Shown here: positions 54,066-62,441 of the stretch, piece by piece
Layout: each line of letters opens with the position of its first letter
Numbering within the stretch: position 1 is the stretch's first letter
Assembly: GCA_027186245.1 (NCBI GenBank)
Contig: CP114482.1
Coordinates: forward strand, 25,439,209 to 25,503,208
Source of the DNA: Coriaria nepalensis
Lineage: Eukaryota > Streptophyta > Magnoliopsida > Cucurbitales > Coriariaceae
DNA length: 64,000 bases
Direction: 5' to 3'
Made by a program: the position numbers and the translations under genes
Notes under the pieces: generated by a model
What the model saw: only the letters and a program-made list of their open reading frames with translations
Told to the model about the DNA's origin: nothing
Database searches by the model: none

Positions 54066-56159
54066 TGCTTTTTAATGCTAAAATAATGCATTGTCGTCTT
54101 CAATACATTAATTACAATTATGTAAGAAAATAATATTTGAAGGGTGAAAATAGAATTCGTTCGAACTAATTTAGAATGATTTAATGACTAGAAGAGACTC
54201 ACTGACATGACTTTAAGTCTAAACAAATGCATTGTTGCCTATAATAGATCAACTGCAAGTTACACACGAAAGTCATGTTTAAAGGCCGAATTTCGTTCGA
54301 AGTGATTTAGAATGATTTACTGACTAAAAGAGACGCAAAAATATGACTTGAACGCTAAAAAAGGCATAGTTGCAATCAATAGATCAATTGCAAGTTATGC
54401 ACGAAAGTTGCGTTTTAAATGCAAAAAGAGAATTGGTTCGAACTCCCTTCAAACAATTTAATGATTGGAAAGACTGTGTGATATGCTTTTTAATGCTAAA
54501 ATAATGCATTGTTGTCTTCAATAGATTAATTACAAGTTATGTAAGAAAATAATATTTGAAGGGCGAAAATAGAATTCGTTCGAACTAATTTAGAATGATT
54601 TAATTACTAGAAGAGACTCACTGACATGACTTTAAGGCTAAACAAATGCATTGTTGCCTATAATAGATCAACTGCAAGCTACGCACGAAAGTCATCTTTA
54701 AAGGCCGAATTTCGTTCGAAGTGATTTAGAATGATTTACTGACTAAAAGAGACGCAAAAATATGACTTGAACGCTAAAAAAGGCATAGTTGCCATCAATA
54801 GATCAATTGCAAGTTATGCACGAAAGTTGCGTTTTAAATGCAAAAAGAGAATTGGTTCGAAGTCCCTTCAAACAATTTAATGATTGGAAAGACTGTGTGA
54901 TATGCTTTTTAATGCTAAAATAATGCATTGTTGTCTTCAATAGATTAATTACAAGTTATGTAAGAAAATAATATTTGAAGGGCGAAAATAGAATTCGTTC
55001 GATCTAATTTAGAATGATTTAATGACTAGAAGAGACTCACTGACATGACTTTAAGTCTAAACAAATGCATTGTTGCCTATAATAGATCAACTGCAAGTTA
55101 CACACGAAAGTCATGTTTAAAGGCCGAATTTCGTTCGAAGTGATTTAGAATGATTTACCGACTAAAAGAGACGCAAAAATATGACTTGAACGCTAAAAAA
55201 GGCATAGTTGCCATCAATAGATCAATTGCAAGTTATGCACGAAAGTCGCGTTTTAAATGCACAAAGAGAATTGGTTTGAAGTGCCTTCAAACAATTTAAT
55301 GATTGAAAAGACTGAGTGATATGCTTTTGAATGCTAAAATAATGCATTGTTGTCTTCAATAGATTAATTACAAGTTATGTAAGAAAATAATATTTGAAGG
55401 GCGAAAAAAGAATTCGTTCGAACTAATTTAGAATGATTTAATGACTAGAAGAGACTCAGTGACATGACTTTAAGGCTAAACAAATGCATTGTTGCCTTCA
55501 ATAGATCAACTGCAAGTTACGCACGAAAGTCATCTTTAAAGGCCGAATTTCGTTCGAAGTGATTTAGAATGATTTACTGACTAAAAGAGACGCAAAAATA
55601 TGACTTGAACGCTAAAAAAGGCATAGTTGCCATCAATAGATCAATTGCAAGTTATGCACGAAAGTCGCGTTTTTAATGCAAAAAGAGAATTGGTTCGAAG
55701 TGCGTTCAAACAATTTAATGATTGAAAAGACTGACTGATATGCTTTTTAATGCTAAAATAATGCATTGTTGTCTTCAATAGATTAATTACAACTTATGTT
55801 AGAAAATAATGTTTGGAGGGCAAAAATAGAATTCGTTCGAATTAATTTAGAATGATTTAAGGACTAAAAGAGACTCAATGACATGACTTTAAGGCTAAAC
55901 AAATGCATTGTTGCCTTCAATAGATCAACTGCAAGTTACGCACGAAAGTCATGTTTAAAGGCCGAATTTCGTTCGAAGTGATTTAGAATGATTTACTGAC
56001 TAAAAGAGTCGCAAAAATATGACTTGAACGCTAAAAAAGGCATAGTGGCCATCAATAGATCAATTGCAAGTTATGCATGAAAGTCGCGTTTTAAATGCAA
56101 AAAGAGAATTGGTTCGAAGTGCGTTCAAACAATTTAATGATTGAAAAGACTGAGTGATA
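54066..56159. repeat. 2,094-bp super-unit (five HORs), copy 1
   Basis: The order of HOR types is the same as in 58,254-60,347. The first HOR has the ACAATTATG A and GTTGCAATCAATAG C. The second has TAATTACTAGAAG and CTGCAAGCTACG. The third has CGATCTAATTT and TTTACCGAC. The fourth has CTTTTGAATGC and GTCATCTTT. The fifth has AACTTATGTTAG, TTTGGAGGGC, GAGTCGC and TAGTGGCC. About ten bases differ from the later copies, for example GCACAAAGAG near 55,260, GGTTTGAAG near 55,274, GCGAAAAAAG near 55,402 and GCGTTTTTAATGC near 55,668. Confidence 0.85.
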
Positions 56160-58253
56160 TGCTTTTTAATGCTAAAATAATGCATTGTCGTCTTCAATAC
56201 ATTAATTACAATTATGTAAGAAAATAATATTTGAAGGGTGAAAATAGAATTCGTTCGAACTAATTTAGAATGATTTAATGACTAGAAGAGACTCACTGAC
56301 ATGACTTTAAGTCTAAACAAATGCATTGTTGCCTATAATAGATCAACTGCAAGTTACACACGAAAGTCATGTTTAAAGGCCGAATTTCGTTCGAAGTGAT
56401 TTAGAATGATTTACCGACTAAAAGAGACGAAAAAATATGACTTGAACGCTAAAAAAGGCATAGTTGCCATCAATAGATCAATTGCAAGTTATGCACGAAA
56501 GTCGCGTTTTAAATGCAAAAAGAGAATTGGTTCGAAGTGCCTTCAAACAATTTAATGATTGAAAAGACTGAGTGATATGCTTTTGAATGCTAAAATAATG
56601 CATTGTTGTCTTCAATAGATTAATTACAAGTTATGTAAGAAAATAATATTTGAAGGGCGAAAATAGAATTCGTTCGAACTAATTGAGAATGATTTAATGA
56701 CTAGAAGAGACTCAGTGACATGACTTTAAGGCTAAACAAATGCATTGTTGCCTTCAATAGATCAACTGCAAGTTACGCACGAAAGTCATCTTTAAAGGCC
56801 GAATTTCGTTCGAAGTGATTTAGAATGATTTACTGACTAAAAGAGACGCAAAAATATGACTTGAACGCTAAAAAAGGCATAGTTGCCATCAATAGATCAA
56901 TTGCAAGTTATGCACGAAAGTCGCGTTTTAAATGCAAAAAGAGAATTGGTTCGAAGTGCCTTCAAACAATTTAATGATTGAAAAGACTGAGTGATATGCT
57001 TTTTAATGCTAAAATAATGCATTGTTGTCTTCAATAGATTAATTACAACTTATGTTAGAAAATAATGTTTGGAGGGCAAAAATAGAATTCGTTCGAATTA
57101 GTTTAGAATGATTTAAGGACTAAAAGAGACTCAATGACATGACTTTAAGGCTAAACAAATGCATTGTTGCCTTCAATAGATCAACTGCAAGTTACGCACG
57201 AAAGTCATGTTTAAAGGCCGAATTTCGTTCGAAGTGATTTAGAATGATTTACTGACTAAAAGAGTCGCAAAAATATGACTTGAACGCTAAAATAGGCATA
57301 GTGGCCATCAATAGATCAATTGCAAGTTATGCACGAAAGTCGCGTTTTAAATGCAAAAAGAGAATTGGTTCGAAGTGCCTTCAAACAATTTAATGATTGA
57401 AAAGACTGAGTGATATGCTTTTTAATGCTAAAATAATGCATTGTTGTCTTCAATAGATTAATTACAACTTATGTAAGAAAATAATGTTTGAAGGGCGAAA
57501 ATAGAATTCGTTCGAACTAATTTAGAATGATTTAATGACTAGAAGAGACTCACTGACACGACTTTAAGGCTAAACAAATGCATTTTTGCCTATAATAGAT
57601 CAACTGCAAGTTACGCACGAAAGTCATGTTTAAAGGCCGAATTTCGTTCGAAGTGATTTAGAATGATTTACTGACTAAAAGAGACGCAAAAATATGACTT
57701 GAACGCTAAAAAAGGCATAGTTGCCATCAATAGATCAATTGCAAGTTATGCACGAAAGTCGCGTTTTAAATGCAAAAAGAGAATTGGTTCGCAGTGCCTT
57801 CAAACAATTTAATGATTGAAAAGACTGAGTGATATGCTTTTTAATGCTAAAATAATGCATTGTTGTCTTCAATAGATTAATTACAACTTATGTTAGAAAA
57901 TAATGTTTGGAGGGCAAAAATAGAATTCGTTCGAATTAATTTAGAATGATTTAAGGACTAAAAGAGACTCAATGACATGACTTTAAGGCTAAACAAATGC
58001 ATTGTTGCCTTCAATAGATCAACTGCAAGTTACGCACGAAAGTCATGTTTAAAGGCCGAATTTCGTTCGAAGTGATTTAGAATGATTTACTGACTAAAAG
58101 AGTCGCAAAAATATGACTTGAACGCTAAAAAAGGCATAGTGGCCATCAATAGATCAATTGCAAGTTATGCATGAAAGTCGCGTTTTAAATGCAAAAAGAG
58201 AATTGGTTCGAAGTGCGTTCAAACAATTTAATGATTGAAAAGACTGAGTGATA
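56160..58253. repeat. 2,094-bp segment of different HOR order between super-unit copies
   Basis: It has the same length as the super-unit and starts and ends with the same tagged HOR types, but the inner HORs differ. It has TTTACCGACTAAAAGAGACGA followed by the CTTTTGAATGC / AATTGAGAATG HOR. Then come AATTAGTTTAG, GCTAAAATAGGC and CTGACACGAC (the block shared with 50.8-51.8 kb) and TTCGCAGTGCC (also near 53,183). It looks like an older neighbouring version trapped between amplified copies. Confidence 0.75.
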
Positions 58254-59509
58254 TGCTTTTTAATGCTAAAATAATGCATTGTCGTCTTCAATACATTAAT
58301 TACAATTATGTAAGAAAATAATATTTGAAGGGTGAAAATAGAATTCGTTCGAACTAATTTAGAATGATTTAATGACTAGAAGAGACTCACTGACATGACT
58401 TTAAGTCTAAACAAATGCATTGTTGCCTATAATAGATCAACTGCAAGTTACACACGAAAGTCATGTTTAAAGGCCGAATTTCGTTCGAAGTGATTTAGAA
58501 TGATTTACTGACTAAAAGAGACGCAAAAATATGACTTGAACGCTAAAAAAGGCATAGTTGCAATCAATAGATCAATTGCAAGTTATGCACGAAAGTTGCG
58601 TTTTAAATGCAAAAAGAGAATTGGTTCGAACTCCCTTCAAACAATTTAATGATTGGAAAGACTGTGTGATATGCTTTTTAATGCTAAAATAATGCATTGT
58701 TGTCTTCAATAGATTAATTACAAGTTATGTAAGAAAATAATATTTGAAGGGCGAAAATAGAATTCGTTCGAACTAATTTAGAATGATTTAATTACTAGAA
58801 GAGACTCACTGACATGACTTTAAGGCTAAACAAATGCATTGTTGCCTATAATAGATCAACTGCAAGCTACGCACGAAAGTCATCTTTAAAGGCCGAATTT
58901 CGTTCGAAGTGATTTAGAATGATTTACTGACTAAAAGAGACGCAAAAATATGACTTGAACGCTAAAAAAGGCATAGTTGCCATCAATAGATCAATTGCAA
59001 GTTATGCACGAAAGTTGCGTTTTAAATGCAAAAAGAGAATTGGTTCGAAGTCCCTTCAAACAATTTAATGATTGGAAAGACTGTGTGATATGCTTTTTAA
59101 TGCTAAAATAATGCATTGTTGTCTTCAATAGATTAATTACAAGTTATGTAAGAAAATAATATTTGAAGGGCGAAAATAGAATTCGTTCGATCTAATTTAG
59201 AATGATTTAATGACTAGAAGAGACTCACTGACATGACTTTAAGTCTAAACAAATGCATTGTTGCCTATAATAGATCAACTGCAAGTTACACACGAAAGTC
59301 ATGTTTAAAGGCCGAATTTCGTTCGAAGTGATTTAGAATGATTTACCGACTAAAAGAGACGCAAAAATATGACTTGAACGCTAAAAAAGGCATAGTTGCC
59401 ATCAATAGATCAATTGCAAGTTATGCACGAAAGTCGCGTTTTAAATGCAAAAAGAGAATTGGTTCGAAGTGCCTTCAAACAATTTAATGATTGAAAAGAC
59501 TGAGTGATA

Positions 59510-59652
59510 TGCTTTTGAATGCTAAAATAATGCATTGTTGTCTTCAATAGATTAATTACAAGTTATGTAAGAAAATAATATTTGAAGGGCGAAAATAGAA
59601 TTCGTTCGAACTAATTGAGAATGATTTAATGACTAGAAGAGACTCAGTGACA
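59510..59652. repeat. A monomer (example)
   Basis: A-type monomers are recognised by ATATGCTTT at the start, TAATGCATTGT(T/C)GTCTTCAA, GTTATGTAAGAAAATAAT and a GAATTC site next to GTTCGAAC. They carry an 8-bp palindrome AATGCATT and usually the 8-bp palindrome GTTCGAAC. This is the most AT-rich of the three (about 28% G+C in this copy). There are two main older haplotypes. One has ATTACAAG, AATATTTGAAGG, TTCGTTCGAAC and CTAGAAGAGACTCAGTG. The other has ATTGCAAG, AATGTTTGAAGG, TTCGGTCGAATT and CTAAAAGAGACTCAATG. Further variants occur in the right part of the window. Confidence 0.93.
59601..59610. other. TTCGTTCGAA motif, first half like a CENP-B box (example)
   Basis: The motif TTCGTTCGAA occurs here in A and at 59,737-59,746 in B; C has TTGGTTCGAA at 59,878-59,887. 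It sits at the same relative place in all three monomers. The mammalian CENP-B box has TTCG, four variable bases, A, two bases, then CGGG. The first ten positions resemble it, but the CGGG half is absent (CTAATT, TGATTT or TGCCTT follows). The similarity may be chance or may reflect a binding site for another protein. In A it overlaps a GAATTC site and the palindrome GTTCGAAC. Confidence 0.4.
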
Positions 59653-59788
59653 TGACTTTAAGGCTAAACAAATGCATTGTTGCCTTCAATAGATCAACTG
59701 CAAGTTACGCACGAAAGTCATCTTTAAAGGCCGAATTTCGTTCGAAATGATTTAGAATGATTTACTGACTAAAAGAGACGCAAAAATA
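59653..59788. repeat. B monomer (example)
   Basis: B-type monomers begin TGACATGACTTTAAGGC and contain AAATGCATTGTTGCC, GATCAACTGCAAGTTA, AAAGTCATGTTTAAA and CCGAATTTCGTTCGAAG. They are the shortest monomer (about 135 bp) and the most G+C-rich (about 37% here). Two older haplotypes alternate: CCTATAATAG with TTATGCACG, AAATGCCG and CATACGAAG, and CCTTCAATAG with TTACGCACG, AAAGGCCG and CGTTCGAAG. Many copies contain a 10-bp inverted repeat, annotated separately. This copy has CATCTTT instead of CATGTTT, which breaks one arm of that repeat. Confidence 0.93.
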
Positions 59789-59928
59789 TGACTTGAACGC
59801 TAAAAAAGGCATAGTTGCCATCAATAGATCAATTGCAAGTTATGCACGAAAGTCGCGTTTTAAATGCAAAAAGAGAATTGGTTCGAAGTGCCTTCAAACA
59901 ATTTAATGATTGAAAAGACTGAGTGATA
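59789..59928. repeat. C monomer (example)
   Basis: C-type monomers have ATATGACTTGAACGC or ATATGGCTTGAACGC, a run of A, GCATAGTTGCCATCAATAG or GCAGAGTTGCC, ATCAATTGCAAGTTATG, GTCGCGTTTTAAATGC, AAAAAGAGAATTGGTTCG and a conserved tail CAATTTAATGATTGAAAAG. A diverged subtype, common left of 25 kb, has ACTTTAAAGC, TGAAAATTATGCATGAAG and GGCGTTCTAAATGG. The CAATTG palindrome sits in the middle. The last 50 bp are the most constant part of the HOR across the window. Confidence 0.93.
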
Positions 59929-60068
59929 TGCTTTTTAATGCTAAAATAATGCATTGTTGTCTTCAATAGATTAATTACAACTTATGTTAGAAAATAATGT
60001 TTGGAGGGCAAAAATAGAATTCGTTCGAATTAATTTAGAATGATTTAAGGACTAAAAGAGACTCAATG

Positions 60069-60142
60069 ACATGACTTTAAGGCTAAACAAATGCATTGTT
60101 GCCTTCAATAGATCAACTGCAAGTTACGCACGAAAGTCATGT
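60069..60142. other. 10-bp inverted repeat inside a B monomer (example)
   Basis: ACATGACTTT at 60,069-60,078 and AAAGTCATGT at 60,133-60,142 are exact reverse complements separated by 54 bp. The arrangement recurs in B monomers that have both ACATGACTTT and AAAGTCATGT. It is reduced to 8-9 bp where the left arm reads CATGACTTC, and broken where the right arm reads CATCTTT. A stem or cruciform could form, but with a 54-bp loop this is only a possibility. The two arms may instead be a binding site repeated in inverse orientation. Confidence 0.6.
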
Positions 60143-60347
60143 TTAAAGGCCGAATTTCGTTCGAAGTGATTTAGAATGATTTACTGACTAAAAGAGTCGC
60201 AAAAATATGACTTGAACGCTAAAAAAGGCATAGTGGCCATCAATAGATCAATTGCAAGTTATGCATGAAAGTCGCGTTTTAAATGCAAAAAGAGAATTGG
60301 TTCGAAGTGCGTTCAAACAATTTAATGATTGAAAAGACTGAGTGATA

Positions 60348-62441
60348 TGCTTTTTAATGCTAAAATAATGCATTGTCGTCTTCAATACATTAATTACAAT
60401 TATGTAAGAAAATAATATTTGAAGGGTGAAAATAGAATTCGTTCGAACTAATTTAGAATGATTTAATGACTAGAAGAGACTCACTGACATGACTTTAAGT
60501 CTAAACAAATGCATTGTTGCCTATAATAGATCAACTGCAAGTTACACACGAAAGTCATGTTTAAAGGCCGAATTTCGTTCGAAGTGATTTAGAATGATTT
60601 ACTGACTAAAAGAGACGCAAAAATATGACTTGAACGCTAAAAAAGGCATAGTTGCAATCAATAGATCAATTGCAAGTTATGCACGAAAGTTGCGTTTTAA
60701 ATGCAAAAAGAGAATTGGTTCGAACTCCCTTCAAACAATTTAATGATTGGAAAGACTGTGTGATATGCTTTTTAATGCTAAAATAATGCATTGTTGTCTT
60801 CAATAGATTAATTACAAGTTATGTAAGAAAATAATATTTGAAGGGCGAAAATAGAATTCGTTCGAACTAATTTAGAATGATTTAATTACTAGAAGAGACT
60901 CACTGACATGACTTTAAGGCTAAACAAATGCATTGTTGCCTATAATAGATCAACTGCAAGCTACGCACGAAAGTCATCTTTAAAGGCCGAATTTCGTTCG
61001 AAGTGATTTAGAATGATTTACTGACTAAAAGAGACGCAAAAATATGACTTGAACGCTAAAAAAGGCATAGTTGCCATCAATAGATCAATTGCAAGTTATG
61101 CACGAAAGTTGCGTTTTAAATGCAAAAAGAGAATTGGTTCGAAGTCCCTTCAAACAATTTAATGATTGGAAAGACTGTGTGATATGCTTTTTAATGCTAA
61201 AATAATGCATTGTTGTCTTCAATAGATTAATTACAAGTTATGTAAGAAAATAATATTTGAAGGGCGAAAATAGAATTCGTTCGATCTAATTTAGAATGAT
61301 TTAATGACTAGAAGAGACTCACTGACATGACTTTAAGTCTAAACAAATGCATTGTTGCCTATAATAGATCAACTGCAAGTTACACACGAAAGTCATGTTT
61401 AAAGGCCGAATTTCGTTCGAAGTGATTTAGAATGATTTACCGACTAAAAGAGACGCAAAAATATGACTTGAACGCTAAAAAAGGCATAGTTGCCATCAAT
61501 AGATCAATTGCAAGTTATGCACGAAAGTCGCGTTTTAAATGCAAAAAGAGAATTGGTTCGAAGTGCCTTCAAACAATTTAATGATTGAAAAGACTGAGTG
61601 ATATGCTTTTGAATGCTAAAATAATGCATTGTTGTCTTCAATAGATTAATTACAAGTTATGTAAGAAAATAATATTTGAAGGGCGAAAATAGAATTCGTT
61701 CGAACTAATTGAGAATGATTTAATGACTAGAAGAGACTCAGTGACATGACTTTAAGGCTAAACAAATGCATTGTTGCCTTCAATAGATCAACTGCAAGTT
61801 ACGCACGAAAGTCATCTTTAAAGGCCGAATTTCGTTCGAAGTGATTTAGAATGATTTACTGACTAAAAGAGACGCAAAAATATGACTTGAACGCTAAAAA
61901 AGGCATAGTTGCCATCAATAGATCAATTGCAAGTTATGCACGAAAGTCGCGTTTTAAATGCAAAAAGAGAATTGGTTCGAAGTGCCTTCAAACAATTTAA
62001 TGATTGAAAAGACTGAGTGATATGCTTTTTAATGCTAAAATAATGCATTGTTGTCTTCAATAGATTAATTACAACTTATGTTAGAAAATAATGTTTGGAG
62101 GGCAAAAATAGAATTCGTTCGAATTAATTTAGAATGATTTAAGGACTAAAAGAGACTCAATGACATGACTTTAAGGCTAAACAAATGCATTGTTGCCTTC
62201 AATAGATCAACTGCAAGTTACGCACGAAAGTCATGTTTAAAGGCCGAATTTCGTTCGAAGTGATTTAGAATGATTTACTGACTAAAAGAGTCGCAAAAAT
62301 ATGACTTGAACGCTAAAAAAGGCATAGTGGCCATCAATAGATCAATTGCAAGTTATGCATGAAAGTCGCGTTTTAAATGCAAAAAGAGAATTGGTTCGAA
62401 GTGCGTTCAAACAATTTAATGATTGAAAAGACTGAGTGATA
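60348..62441. repeat. 2,094-bp super-unit, copy 3
   Basis: This is nearly identical to the preceding copy (one base difference seen) and directly adjacent to it, with no spacer. The tag ACAATTATG lies at 60,396, exactly 2,094 bp after 58,302 and 2,094 bp before 62,490. Confidence 0.9.

Larger units (their letters stand above)
59510..59928. repeat. Reference copy of the 419-bp HOR (A-B-C)
   Basis: This copy is chosen as an example because it lies in the most homogenised part. Cut at the shared ATG-(A/C)CTT anchor, the three monomers are 143, 136 and 140 bp. Cut at the shared GCATTGTTG/GCATAGTTG anchor, they are 142, 135 and 142 bp, so the difference only reflects where the join is placed. The sum is 419 in both cases. 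The B monomer is shorter because it lacks about 7 bp between the GGC(C)GAA and TTCGTTCGAA motifs that A and C retain. The next HOR starts at 59,929 with the same anchor. Confidence 0.95.
58254..60347. repeat. 2,094-bp super-unit, copy 2
   Basis: Read line by line against 60,348-62,441, I found a single difference: A at 59,747 (TTCGAAATG) against G at 61,841. Fifteen monomers are included. With the next copy it is the most recently duplicated material in the window. Confidence 0.9.

Noticed and set aside
59601..59617. A true CENP-B box
   Set aside because: The required CGGG half is absent in A, B and C. Only the first half is similar, so it is reported as a resemblance and not as a box.
58254..62441. 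Assembly artefact explaining the near-identical 2,094-bp copies
   Set aside because: It cannot be excluded without reads. However, the copies differ at 59,747/61,841, copy 1 and copy 4 carry their own changes, and a different 2,094-bp segment lies between copies 1 and 2, so real tandem duplication is the simpler reading.
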